Shown one piece after another: positions 33,501 to 44,740 of a stretch of DNA of 64,000 nucleotides. Numbering within the stretch: position 1 is the stretch's first letter; each line of letters opens with the position of its first letter. This DNA is from Piscicola geometra. Taxonomy: Eukaryota > Annelida > Clitellata > Hirudinida > Piscicolidae. The notes beneath the pieces are model-generated. The model saw only the letters and a program-made list of their open reading frames with translations, searched no databases and was not told the DNA's origin. The stretch covers positions 4,674,704-4,738,703 of the forward strand of contig OX030968.1 in NCBI GenBank assembly GCA_943735955.1, read 5' to 3'. A program made the position numbers and the translations under genes.

Positions 33501-34900
33501 TTCGTTTTCTATCAAATTATCGTTTTTTATGAAATTCAGCCGACTTGTCAGAAATATTTGGGGACCCAGGCCACCAATGATATAAAAGTATCATTTTTTG
33601 ATATTTCATAAAACTAATATCACATTTTCAACTTAATAGCCAGTAAAATTATAAATAAATCAATAAATTATTTGAATCATTTTTGCTGAAGAAAGTTCAA
33701 TAAGTAATGAATTTATTCATCTTAATGTTATTTTAAACAAACTTGGAAAAATTAATTTTGCTTTGTCGAAGTTTCATTCCTAATTAACTGAAAATAAGTT
33801 AAATGTTTTGTGAAAATGATTTTTAAATTTGGATTCCTCACACATTCCCGGTCCAAAACTTGCTAGTCTTAACCATATACCTATAGTAATACTATATATA
33901 TATGGTCTTAACCATAGATATCCTACAAACAACAAGATATACTATATCTATGGTCTTAACATTCCTTAGCATTTATTATTTGAACGTAAAAATTTGATTA
34001 AATAAACACGATTTAAAATTTTGAAAATTTTCTTTAAAAAATGATTTGAGATTGTTTTCATTGGTTTTAAGTAATTAAATTAAGTTTCTATGGCTTTTTA
34101 TAAGGTTTAAACCATCAGCAGATTTAGTTTTTAAGTTAAATGATCTTGGGGCTAAGTAGAGGTCTGTGAAGTAAGATTTTTATAAACCTTCACCTTGAAT
34201 ATTTGTACAATTTATTCTTTTCTGAAGTTATTTTTTCATTTATAATGATCAATTCATCAAAGGGTTTTTTCTACATTCTCATTCCGAAAGTACAAAATCA
34301 TTCATATATTTGGATATTTTACCAATTTTTATGTCATTTTTATTTTATAAAGACAACCATAGCTTTTTAATATATTTCACTATATTTTTTTATGTTAGTA
34401 TTTATTACAATGTCTAACATTTTAACCCGTTTTTTTCGTTCTCAATTTGAATATTGGGTCCAATTCCAGTTCTATTTCTAATCTCGCCGTTTCCAGATTT
34501 AACTTTTCATTCCCATTCACGTCTTTATTTTTAATTACCGTTCTCTTGAAGGTTCCGCGGGTACCTGGTCCGACCTCCACGCTTATCAAACACACACAAC
34601 AAAAAGTTATTTGAATCAAGGATAGAAAGATAGCAGGGATACTTCACTTTAAAATAGTTTTAAAATTATATTGAAATATTTATTTAAAATAGAAAAACCA
34701 CTTATTGAAATATTTCAACTGCAAAAAATCGAATTTCTAAAAAAATATTGGAGGGGGGTGCCAAGGGAGTCGGCGCCTATTGTCATTTATAGAACTCAAC
34801 CGACACTTTCAACCTATTCAGGAAGATTCATCTCTCTAAAACTGGCCATCCACAACAAACCCTCTTTTTATAATCTAACCAGCTAAACTGTCTACAACTC
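33500..34900. other. AT-rich region, no recognised gene
   Basis: An imperfect palindrome of CTATATCTATGGTCTTAAC type lies at 33875-33960. The 65-codon frame at 34422-34619 (minus) has no recognisable motif. At 34790-34910 the plus strand resembles the 5' leader of the Ly6 genes. Confidence 0.45.
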
Positions 34901-34910
34901 CCCTCTACAG

Positions 34911-35076
34911 ATGAACTCATCAAGAACCCTTATGAGCACAAGCTTGGTGTTGCTAGCGATGTTCTGTGCGGCAGACGTCTTGATGTGTTACTCTAGGGAC
35001 TGTGAGAGTACAAAAAACATCACTCCAATATGTGCTGCACATTACAAGTCATGCATGATTTTTGTTGGTGAAATAA
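34911..35076 (+). CDS. Orphan Ly6-like first exon on the plus strand
   Basis: The frame opens M-N-S-S-R-T-L-M-S-T-S-L-V-L-L-A-M-F-C, almost identical to the signal peptides of Ly6 genes 1 and 2. It continues with a different mature start (L-M-C-Y-S-R-D-C ... I-C ... S-C), keeping the first four cysteines of the Ly6 fold. Taking the donor at 35077 (GTAGTG) gives the same phase 1 as the paralogues; reading through meets TAG at 35086-35088. I found no matching exon 2 or exon 3 (D-L-C-N) downstream on this strand. It is either a pseudogene fragment or a diverged gene with exons I could not recognise. Confidence 0.6.
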
Positions 35077-35272
35077 GTAGTGAGTAGGTAACCTCAGTAG
35101 GCTTCGTTTGTTGTTTGTGTTTTTTAGTTTCTAATCGGCCGTTTTTTAACAACTTTTTCAACCTTTTTAGAAGATTTAATTTTCTAATATTTTGTTCACA
35201 AAACGGAAAAATCTGTCGAATGTTTATTCCACTCCATCGGATTAAAATACGAATGAACGTATATATTTAATA

Positions 35273-35305
35273 ATCATCATCATCATTATTATTATCATCA
35301 TCATT

Positions 35306-35382
<77 letters not shown>

Positions 35383-35387
35383 CATCT
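35273..35387. repeat. (CAT)n microsatellite
   Basis: Trinucleotide repeat with interruptions at the left end. Confidence 0.97.
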
Positions 35388-35873
35388 TCTGTTTAACTTT
35401 AACGTTTTATGTTCCTGGGTCATTAATCGATGAATAATCGTACAAAAGTAATAACTCGTTTTTTTATTTAAATTTGTTGTGTGAAAAATGTTACCCATTT
35501 CTCATAATTTCAAATTTATATGTTTTGTGAATTTTCATTGCTTTTTCATTTTTGTTCAAAATATGGGTTTTATCTTTGAAAAATGAAAATAATAAAAGAT
35601 TTTTGTTGCTTTTTAAATTTAAATTTAAATATATTTCAAAAATGAAAAACAATAGAAGTTTTATGACGTCTTATTGCTTTTTAAGTAATTTCAACCACCC
35701 ATGCCATATTCCACTACTATTTTTTATCAGCCTCCATTTGCAATACTTTCGAGAAAAAAAATTCATATACAAAAATGTGAAAAATCAATTTTAAAAAAGA
35801 ACATAATATTACGATTGATTATATTATGTACTAATAAAGCTTCAAATATTTTTTAATTGAGTTATTTTTAAAA

Positions 35874-36249
35874 TGTAAGCGGTATTCTATAAAACACTAC
35901 TTTCCTCTCGTTGTATATAAGTTATATATTATAACTTATGCACGGTATATATGTTATACTCGTTATACATAAGTTATACTCGTTATATAAAGATTATAGT
36001 CGTTTGGACGTCATAAACTCTCCGCTCGCCTATATATACGAGTTTCTCGCGGGCTTTTCTTTCTTTTCACATTTCGTTCTTTTGGCGACCTAAAAGTTAT
36101 TTTAAATTTTAATACAATGGCAAAGATGTTTTCGAATAAACTTTTTTGGATTGCCAGCTTTACTTCATTCACCAGAATGAAAAAACGACAAGTTATTGAA
36201 CTCTTCCAGAACCTTCTACCACAGAATCAACTTCCAAACCACAGCAACT
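35874..36249 (+). mobile_element. Possible LTR and leader of a retrotransposon
   Basis: A promoter-like segment with TATATATACG at 36031 and pyrimidine-rich sequence is followed by TTTTGGCGACCTAAAAG (36080-36096), which looks like a TGG-starting primer-binding site. A short open frame starts at ATG 36116 (M-A-K-M-F-S-N-K-L-F-W) and stops after 44 codons. The upstream stretch has tandem TTATACTCGTTATA units (35930-35990). No second LTR was found, so this is only a suggestion. Confidence 0.25.
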
Positions 36250-37080
36250 AGCTGCGCACACTTCAGCAACCAAGACGACACCAAACCCCCATAACACTCA
36301 ATCGATGTAGCCACATCCAGGAACTAACCAACAACACTTCACAACTTCGAAAACACGAGCACCACGTGGCTTCCTTCAGCCGTGACCAACCCTTTACTCA
36401 AATACGCCCTCGATCAACAACCAGCTTCGCAAATGTTTCAGACGCTACCACTCTACACGTGTTCTTTCCAAAGCAAGCTTCTACAGAAATTCCAAATCTC
36501 AACATGAATGACCCTCCACGCTTCGGCAGCCCCAGCAACAGACAGACGATGTAACCTCTCCCGGGATAGACCAGCAACAACATGGCACACCTCACATCTT
36601 CGACTGTTCTAGAACCATACAGATCTCTCCAACTGGATACAACACGGTACCCCTTACGTTGAAGTCGTCTCACTGGGAAGTCGTTGCATTACGAATTTTT
36701 ATATTTGATTAACACTTTTCTAAAAATGTTTGTTAATATTATGGATTTATTTGCGCAACGGCTACGTGTGTGTTATTTAGGTGAAATTCAAGGAGAATGG
36801 TGGGGTTCGTTTGCGTTGGAGCTGCGGATGTTGTCTGTTCGTTGTAGTCATTGTTGTGGGATGCTGGTGGTTGTTGGGTGTTTCGTGGTGTTTTTGTCTG
36901 TTGGCCTGGGTTAGGGGAGGATTAGGGAGGACTGTGAGTATTTCGTTAGTGGAGGTCGTATGGCAGGGGCGGATCCACATATGGTCCAAGCAAGGGGCAC
37001 ACATTTTTTAGTGGAAAAATTTCAGCGCGCATTCAATATTCATATTTTGTTTTTACTTTATTTTACATAAATTAAAACGT
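36250..37080. other. Region without recognised gene
   Basis: Locally richer in C (about 36170-36680) with short open frames on both strands and no recognisable motif. At 36780-36960 a G/T-rich strand gives low-complexity frames. Confidence 0.4.
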
Positions 37081-38470
37081 CTGTGTGGTTAGTGATCTTT
37101 GGTGATGGGTATTGTCGTATTTCATAGTTTATCTGATTGAGTATGGGTACTATAAGGAGTTTAAATTGTCTGCTGGTGTGTGATGTGTTTCTTGCGTATG
37201 ATAGTATCTTTGTTGTGTTTTTATGGATGTGTAGGATGAATGAGTTGTTGTGTATTGTGTAGGTCCTATTGTATAGAAGGAATTGTCTTGCAAGGTCATC
37301 TTTATTATTGATTACACTAATGGAAGCTGTGATTGAGGCTAACCTTTTTCATAAGAATAGGGGTTGTCCTGTGTGAAGCTGTATTTTTGTTTTATCGTTT
37401 TTTATTAATAAGTAAATGAAGTAATTGTCCTGGGTGTTCTAATTTTTAGCCTATAGGTTCTGTAGTCTTGGACTGTATGTTTTTAGCCTCTATGGTTTGA
37501 ATGGGTTAATTCTTATCAGTGGGTTGCGTCTATATATCTATTGTAAATTATGGGTTTGTATTTATTAATTATATTATTGTCTAAGGTTGGTAGGTAGATG
37601 TTTGCGAGTGCTGGGTGGTGCTGATGCCCATGGCACAGCTGTTAGTTTGTTGGTAGCTAGTAGTTTGAAATTGGAAGAAGTTATTATTAAGTTTTGAATT
37701 TAGTAGGTCTATTATTAGTGGGTCTCGGCGGTTGGGGTGTGGATTGATGGAAAGAGTACGTTTAATTGTTTATTTTGTTTACAAAATCTTAGCATAACTT
37801 CATTTAACCTTGTAGGTCCCATCAACCATTATTACGTCAGAAAATCTTCTCAGCAGATTTATCTGATCGGTTGTTGTCCATCTGATTACTAAAATCTTGT
37901 GGTTTCGTTTGGAGACCCTGGCTTTGTAAATGATCAGCTATTAGTGTGGGATTCGCGCCGTTAGATTGCATCAATAGTGTCTGTTTCTCTAATAATCTTT
38001 TTGGTCGTCTTTCTGAGCTATAAATTGAAAATTCTTCACTTCCATGTGGATGGGTATGAAGCCAATTTCTTTCCGGATTACATAGCTTTGAGATTCTTTG
38101 TCATAAGCTACATATATGGACATCTTGCATCCACCACGCTTATTAATATTCATTTTAATTCATCATTATTAACATAATTGAAGCTTGAAGTTTTTTCGAT
38201 ACGAACTGGAGGAGAATTCAATCGACAAAAATTATTAATGGATTTCTCTATAGTTTCAATATTTTCATATCTGTTATTAAAATATCATCCATTTTTCCTA
38301 AATAGTCCTGGTAAGAATTCGGTTGTAATAACATTCCCACATTGGCTTTATAGAACTCTAACTCTTCCGAAGAGCCTGCTCCGTGGGACCTGAGCCATCC
38401 TTTCATATCTTGTATCGCGTGCTTTATGCAGAGGAAAGACCATGATTGTTTAAGGGTATTATTGAATCTC
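37080..38470 (-). mobile_element. Rearranged Penelope-like element pieces
   Basis: About 37080-37400 resembles the second half of the frame at 574-1302. Near 37600-37650 the minus strand has a decayed M-G-I-S ... motif B start. 37440-38330 is repeated at 42010-42720, where it joins a more complete Penelope-like element. 38340-38470 carries the G-A-G-S-S-E-E-L segment also seen at 7080-7220. The order differs from an intact element, so it is a scrambled remnant. Confidence 0.5.
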
Positions 38471-39430
38471 CTCGAGATAGCCTGAAAGTAGGGATTTGGA
38501 TGAAATTAGAAGAGGAGTGTGAAGAGGAGAAATAAAGCTGGGACGAAAAATCACTTAGTACTTGATCTTTGTATGTCGTCCAGAGTGAAGGGCTTCCCAT
38601 CGAAAGTTGTACAAGATTGAAGATTATATTTAACTACCAATTACCTAAGTTATTAGTATATTTTTAGTGATATTATTCATGAAATAGTTGTTGAACTATT
38701 AGTCCCACGTTGTTGAAATATTTAGTAGTTTTTCTAAATAGTCTTGGTAGGAATCTTCAATCCTGTACAAAAAATGACTCAGAATTATTTAATCGAGTCC
38801 TGAAAAAGTTGAACGATTGGAGAAAGTGTCCTGTAGATTGTCTTGTTTCAAGTTTATATAGGACTAACAGTATATTATGTTGAAGAAGTTGAAAGGGCTA
38901 TGAAGGAAAAGGCTTTTTTATCTTGGAATCGGACCTTAGCACAATTTCAGACATTGTGCTAAGGATAATAAACCCTTTCTTTGGTTTCTAAAAACCCAAA
39001 ATTTGGCTATTTATCGTGTCTGTTTTTCTAACAATCTTTTTGGCTCTTGGTCCCATCTTTTTCCTCGACTTGTTCGCTGTTCTTGCCCCAAGAGGCTGGA
39101 TGTTAAATTGAAAATTCTTCACTTCCATGTGGATGGTTATGAAGCAAATTTTTTTTCCGGATTACATAGCTTTGAGCATCTTTGTCATAAGCTAAAAATG
39201 TGGACATCTTGCATCCACCGGGTTTATTAATATTCATTTTAATTCATCATTATTAACATAATTGAAGCTTGAAGTTTTTTCTCTTGGGTCGATACGAACT
39301 GGATGATAATTCAATCGACAAAAATGCTGGGTGGTGCTAATGCCCCGTTAGTTTGTTGGTAGCTAGTAGTCCCTAAACCATTCTAACGCAGAGTCAGAGA
39401 AACCATTGGAGATGTGATCGAATATAAAAT
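38471..39430. other. AT-rich region with repeated fragments
   Basis: 39001-39330 partly repeats 37980-38230. A short block, TTGGCTCTTGGTCCCATC and the following CTCGACTTGTTCGCTGTTCT (39045-39100), recurs at 51200-51265. No gene recognised. Confidence 0.4.
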
Positions 39431-39439
39431 ACAAATAAA

Positions 39440-39640
39440 TGTCATACTCGAATGGACGAAACAAAAACAAAAAGATACTCAAAAAAGGGAGAAACTAAGG
39501 AGGAATGGGCGAAATAAAAACAAATGGATATACCTTTTTGAGTATCCTTTTGTTTTTGTTTCTTCCATTCTTCCTTAGTTTCTACCTTTTTGAGTATTCT
39601 TTTGTTTTTGTTTCGTCCATTCATTCTTAGTAGAAACTAA
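39440..39640. repeat. Foldback/tandem repeat with ~52-bp units, short copy
   Basis: Same unit family as 6105-6425 (TATCCTTTTGTTTTTGTTTC) with two units in one orientation and two in the other. The following 39640-39880 is collinear with 6420-6660. Confidence 0.7.
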
Positions 39641-39879
39641 AGTGTGAAAGGTCCATAAATTCCAGAACAGTAATTGAGAAGCTGGCTAGCGGATATGTCC
39701 TGTCTCATACCAATCCCAAGCCTCCCAAAGCAAACCTTCAACAGAAAGTTTTCTGCCTCCGGATACGAGAGAGTTTACCTTCCCTTATAAAAGTGCAGTT
39801 TTCAGGGACTAAAAGAGCTTCCTGATATAATAAAGAAATTGACAAATAAAAAGGTAGGTTATATTTTCCGGCTTTTCGA

Positions 39880-40500
39880 TTAATGCCAGCCTTCAAGGTC
39901 ATTATTGGTACAAACACATCGGCGATATACCGATATGTTCTCTACCGACCAGAGGCTGCTGCTAAGCCAATTAGTAAAATTATAAGAAATATAAGTTTGA
40001 AGTTTCTGCTCTTTGGCGATGTTCTAAAAAAGATGAGAGGATCTGATCGGCAGGAAGTAAAGAAAGAGCAAAAGTTTTCCGCAAAAAAGAATAAGTTTCA
40101 CCCTCTTCAAGATAGTCAGATGTGAGGCCAGTCTTTTGGGTCTTCCTCAAAAAAGCCTGACAAAAATGAAAGGCACAACCCTTAAATACGGCCAGAGGAA
40201 AGACTTGTCGCAAAGCAACCCAGAGCCCAGCTTCAAAGTCTAATACAATAGTGTGTACTCTTCTCTGGGTCAGCAAGGAATTCACTTTTTCTAAAACCTG
40301 AAGGAACATTACAATAAACTTTTTAAACCGTAAATGACAATTTAAAACATTTTATTAGCATTAAAATATTGAAAACGTATATAATGTTAAAGTAAAGATT
40401 TAAAAATAAAAAAAGATAATAATACCATTCTGTAGTCCTGACTCTTGCCCATCATCAAAACGAAGCACAACGGAAGCTGCTTCACGTTGTCTCCGAACCT
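39880..40500 (-). mobile_element. MULE-type transposase fragment (second and third catalytic blocks)
   Basis: On the minus strand an exon at about 40434-40500 reads K-Q-L-P-L-C-F-V-L-M-M-G-K, equivalent to the 20225-20300 exon of the complete transposase. After an intron, the 40309-39980 exon has V-L-D-F-E-A-G-L-W (second Asp) and G-C-A-F-H-F-C-Q-A, then F-A-L-S-L-L-P-A-D. A different frame at 39883-39925 has N-N-D-L-E-G-W-H (third residue). Intron position is conserved, but the frame is broken near 39980, so it is inactive. Confidence 0.75.
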
Positions 40501-40504
40501 AGAT

Positions 40505-40945
40505 ACATGTTTCTGGGACAATAATGATCATGGTGATGTCCGTTAGGTTAATTACATAACAAGTTATTTTCCATCAAAATCTCTTCTTGAAGACTTTTTA
40601 TCCAATTCTACTTTTTTAAAATAGGTTTGTCAAGTATTGCGAATATATTAAATTATTTTAGTCCGTTTGACAGTTATTCTGAAAAAATAATAATTTAATA
40701 TATTCGCAATACGTGAAAAACTTATTTTAAAAAGGTAGAATTGGATGAAAAGTCTTCAAGAAGAGATTTTCATGGAAAAACTGTTTGTGTAATTAACCTC
40801 ACCCACATCACCATGATCATCATTGCCACAGAAACTTTGTCTTTACCAATACAAAATTCTATCATCACCACAGTACCAAAATTCCTACTACAGCATCACC
40901 ACATCATCTTCATAACTATAAAACATAATCATTATTTTTCTTAAT
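40505..40945. mobile_element. Foldback element with ~150-bp arms
   Basis: 40517-40660 is the inverted complement of about 40685-40838. It shares ATGATCATGGTGATGT outermost, GGTTAATTACA, AAAATCTCTTCTTGAAGACT and ATTGCGAATATATTAAATTA innermost, with a central spacer of about 25 bp containing TAGTCCGTTTGACAGTTAT. The GAAGACTTTTxATCC motif inside the arms is also the terminal motif of the element at 16406-17026. No coding capacity; a non-autonomous hairpin element. Confidence 0.75.
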
Positions 40946-41360
40946 CTTCTTGCCATAAGTTTCAAGGCTGTGACAGGAGGTGAATGAGAAGTTCTTGCCA
41001 GCACTGGAAATGTTGTTGTGGAAGGTTTTCTCTATTTTGTCGCAGCACATCTGGTTCCCTGCGGCCATCTTGGTTTGCTGCTGTCATTCTATGACAAATA
41101 GAAGACATGAATAATCTGGAGGCTTCAGATTGAGCACTAGTGAAAAGCTTGCCAGCACCCACTGTCTATTTACTTCATTTTTGACATTCCACTAATTTAT
41201 CCCATTATTTCAAATTTCCCATTTTCACAAATTCTAATGACTTCTAAATAATTCAATTATAGTATTGTAATATAATAGAGGTATGTTCAGATGATTGTTT
41301 GATTATTATTTAAAATAGTATTTGTAGTTCTATGTAGTTAGACTGAATTTTATTTTAAAT
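40946..41360. other. Region without recognised gene
   Basis: A 66-codon minus-strand frame (40962-41162) has no recognisable motif. The rest is AT-rich. Confidence 0.4.
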
Positions 41361-41361
41361 A

Positions 41362-41604
41362 TTAATAGATTAAGCCATTAAACCTATTGTCTTTATAATT
41401 ACCGACCTTTGACTTAATACCTTTTTCGGAACAATAAGCCCCCCACATATCTTTCAGCCCCAGATGGTCCCCCGCTGGTCCAAATGTACTTCTTCTCACC
41501 ATTATTCTCACCACTCTTTCCACCACCGTTACGGTTTTGCAACCAAACTTTATACTGGAAATTGAATTCTGTCCTAGTGGCCCATTTTCTTCTGCCAGGC
41601 CCAC
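41362..41604 (-). pseudogene. Gene fragment with a G/D-N-R-F-N core, possibly related to the unrecognised gene
   Basis: The frame contains W-G-A-Y-C-S-E-K-G-I-K-S-K-V ... K-D-N-R-F-N-G-L-I-Y. The spacing of a short N-terminal helix and N-R-F-N-x-L parallels A-Y-L-T-x-N-K-V-V-P ... Y-V-G-N-R-L-H-L-L-F in the remnants at 199-363 and 8572-8736. It could be a distant member of the same hAT-related group. No start or splice sites assigned. Confidence 0.3.
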
Positions 41605-41619
41605 TTCCTATTTTCTTAG

Positions 41620-42540
41620 GTTATAGGTTTTTTAGTCTCGGACTGTATGTTCTTAGCCTCTGTGTGTTGAATGAGTTAATTCTTGTTAGTGAGTTGCGTC
41701 TATATATCTATTTTAAATTATGCTTACCCATTTTTGATTAAATAATGATGATGATGATGACGGGGCTGCTGATGATGATTCCTCAACAGATCTCTCGACC
41801 AAGCGTGAGAGGACCACTTTACAAGGGCTGACCAGTTTATTGTCTTGGTAGCACCTGATAAATCCCCCCACCCTCCTCCTGATCGACCTCCCCATTTTTT
41901 TCTAATTCACCCTCCTATGTAACCCCCCGCTCTCCTCTTAATGTGCCCCCTAAACCTCCGGCAACATAGCCCCCCACGCCTCTCCTCCTAACTATAGCAC
42001 CCTTCTGCACATTTGTAATCTTGCACTGTATGTTCTTAACCTCTGTGTGTTGAATGGGTTAATTATTGTAAGTGAGTTGCGTCTATATATCTATTGTAAA
42101 TTATGGGAAGAAGTTATTATTGAGTATTAAGTTTATTAGGTCTATTATGAGTGGGTCTGGGCGGTTGGGGTGTAGGTTGATGGAAAGAGTACGTTTAATT
42201 GTGTTTATTTTGTTCACAAAATCTTAGCATAACTTCATTTAACCTTGTAGGTCCCATCAACCTCTATTACGTCAGAAAATCTCAGCAGATTTATCTGATC
42301 GGTTGTTGTCCATGTGATTATTGAAATCTTGTGGTTTCGTTTGGAAACCCTGGCTTTGTGAATGATCAGCTTTTAGTTTGGGATTCGCGCCGTTAGATAG
42401 CATCAATAGTGTCTGTTTCTCTAGCAATCTTTTTGGTCGTCTTTCTGAGCTATAAATAGAAAATTCTTCACTTCCATGTGTATGGTTATGAAACCAATTT
42501 TTTTCCGGATTACAAAGCTTTAAGCTTCTTTGTCATAAGC
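41620..42540 (-). mobile_element. Penelope-associated repeat fragments
   Basis: 41640-41720 and 42010-42110 are copies of the same segment (GTGTGTTGAATGxGTTAATT onward to TATATATCTATTxTAAATTATG) also at 37470-37560. 42110-42540 repeats 37680-38100. 41720-42000 holds a short (GAT)n and a C-rich low-complexity stretch. No intact frame. Confidence 0.45.
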
Positions 42541-43505
42541 TACATATATGGACATCTTGCATCCACCACGCTTATTAATATTCCTTTTAATTCATCATTA
42601 TTAACATAAGTGAAGCTTGAAGTTTTTTCGATACGAACCAGATGAGAATTCAATCGACAAAAATCATTAATGGATTTTTCTATAGTTTCAATATTTCCAT
42701 ATCTGTTATTTAAAATATTCTCCATTTTTCCTAAGAGGAAAATGATAACGAATTTGCGTCGATACTTCAATGAAAAATGAATGGGCAAACGCTATAATGA
42801 GTAAATCATCAATAAAGCGTTTATATAGGATAGGATTGTAATTAAGAATAATATTGTCTAGGTCTTGTAAATATATATTGGCTAGGGCTGGGGCCATACT
42901 AATCCCCATAGCTAGGCCATTGGTCTGCTTATAAAATTCATCATTGTATTTAAAGTAGTTATTCTTGAGTACTATTTTTAGTAGATTGATTAATACGTTA
43001 TTCTTAAATATGCGTTTAATCTTAGCAATTACTTTATTATTAATTATATTTGTATATGGGGATGTAATGTCAGCTGTTATTAGAATTATATTACTATTGT
43101 TATTGTTATTACTATTGTTTGTTGTTTTTATTCAAATTTTCAAGAATGTCGATTAATTGAAAGCTATCTTTCAAGTAACTTCTGTGTTTTGACATCAAAG
43201 GAACTAAAAAATAATTAATGAATTTACTTATGTTTGTTGTTTCTGTATTCCTATTACTTATTATAGGTCTACCTGGTGGGATGATACCATTAGTCCATTT
43301 CTCAATTTCCTTATGTATTTTCGGTAACGTGTAAAAGTTCCTAAATTGTGTTTTATTGTTTTCGTTGTAGAGAAAGTCCTTCAATTTTTTATCTAATTGG
43401 TGTTTATTCAATTCATTAATTATTAGTCTTTTAGTGGTGTTGTATTCGTATTCGCTTGTTAATTTATAAAATTTACGGTCACCAAGTTGTTTTATAATCT
43501 CCTCA
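42541..43505 (-). mobile_element. Penelope-like retroelement, second lineage (most complete reverse transcriptase)
   Basis: In minus-strand order: L-P-K-I-H-K-E, G-I-I-P-P-G-R-P-I-I-S-N-R-N-T-E (about 43340-43260), a tract broken by AT-rich slippage near 43100, I-T-A-D-I-T-S-P-Y-T-N (motif A, about 43070), M-G-I-S-M-A-P-A-L-A-N-I-Y-L (42900), Y-K-R-F-I-D-D-L-L-I-I (motif C, both Asp present, 42810), and a C-terminal segment to 42541. Frames change at 43110 and 42780. A candidate hammerhead ribozyme lies directly upstream (43508-43560), as known for Penelope-like elements. No GIY-YIG domain recognised. Confidence 0.78.
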
Positions 43506-43507
43506 TT

Positions 43508-43560
43508 GAACCAACTAGTTTCGCTTAGTGTTAAGCTTCATCAGGGTTGTTCCTACACAG
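43508..43560 (-). ncRNA. Candidate hammerhead ribozyme at the 5' end of a Penelope-like element
   Basis: The minus strand reads AACC-CTGATGA-A-GCTTA-ACAC-TAAGC-GAAAC-TA-GTT-GGTT. This gives the conserved CUGAUGA box, a perfect 5-bp stem II with ACAC loop, the GAAA box, a very short stem III (A-U and C-G around UA), a GUU cleavage triplet (43513-43515) and a 4-bp stem I (AACC/GGUU). The very short stem III is typical of the minimal type I hammerheads in Penelope-like elements. One extra A between the CUGAUGA box and stem II departs from consensus and may weaken activity. Cleavage would fall between 43513 and 43512. Confidence 0.6.
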
Positions 43561-43599
43561 GATGAATCGCCTTATATAGGCTGGCAAGTGTTGATTGAA

Positions 43600-44390
43600 G
43601 GGAATTTAAACAACCTAATAATTGTTTTATGACATTTTGATTTATCTACCAGATATTTAAGATATTTGTGACACCAAAATTAAGTATTTGAATGGAATAT
43701 AAAAGTTAAAATTTTTTTGGTAGAAATTCTGCTCCAATAAAATTTCTACATTAACCTTATACAAATTCAACTCTTCGGAGGAACCTGCTCCGTGGTTTCT
43801 GAGCCATCTCTTCATATCTTGATTAACATGGTTGATGCAGAGAAAAGAGGGTATACTTGAGAAATTATTGTCAAATTTATTGCGTAAGCTATCTTCATTA
43901 TTGAATGAAATAATACTTTTGTGTGGATGATCTTAAATTACTCATAAGGGTGAGCGATTAATGACTTGGTATACTGGAGATACTGAGTTTTTTTAATTTA
44001 AACATAAAGATAAATTTTAAATATGATCCTAAATTTGATAACTGATTCTAAAAGATCTAAAAGCATGGCTAGCAAAAATCAAATTATTTTATTAACATAT
44101 CAAATGAAACTATTAGAAATCAGTGAGACTAATAACATCAACAACAAAAATTCAATTTAATTTTATGATTTTAAGCATGTTTTTTTAGTATGCCTTTTCT
44201 CAACTGAAAACTATTCAAAGCATGCCAAAAGACATAAAATTAAATCAATTTTTTAAATGCTATTAGTCTCGGTCATTTCTAATAGTTTTATTTGATATAT
44301 TAAGCAACTAATTTGAAATTTGCTAGTCACGTTTTCAGATCTTTTAGAATCGTAGCTAAAACAGATTAATTTTCAAGACCAATCCGACTC
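43600..44390 (-). mobile_element. Retroelement tails, duplicate of 6930-7720
   Basis: Collinear with 6930-7720: the Penelope-associated G-A-G-S-S-E-E-L segment (43770-43880), the CR1-like LINE piece (43895-44045), then AT-rich sequence. It contains small indels relative to the other copies. Confidence 0.5.
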
Positions 44391-44394
44391 TATT

Positions 44395-44740
44395 GTGGTC
44401 CTTCCTCTTTTTAACTTTGATGCCTTGAGCTTACCGGCTACGCAACTCCTCCACGTGCACAAGATTCCCAAGATCAACAGAGATCCACCCACAATGACTG
44501 CCGTGGTGATCATAGCTATCTTCAATCCCGTGAAATCCCACATCTTAAAAAATTTGATAGATCTTGGAGCTTCTTTTCTCGAATCTCCACTCCTTCTTCC
44601 ACCTGACTGTTAGATAGTAATTTAATTTTAGGTGCTCCACTTTTCCAATGGGTTAAAGGGAAACGACCTCTAAATTGTACACGTTTTTTGTCACCTCGAG
44701 ATCAGGAATAACTACTGATGGGGCCTTATACATCCCGTTC
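44395..44740 (-). pseudogene. Type I membrane protein gene, 3' exons, copy B
   Basis: Duplicate of 7736-8075. The membrane segment is recognisable, but an inserted AAA-rich stretch at about 44545 changes the juxtamembrane residues. The original stop region is altered (TTTTTAACTT), extending the tail. No ectodomain exon is present. Confidence 0.4.
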
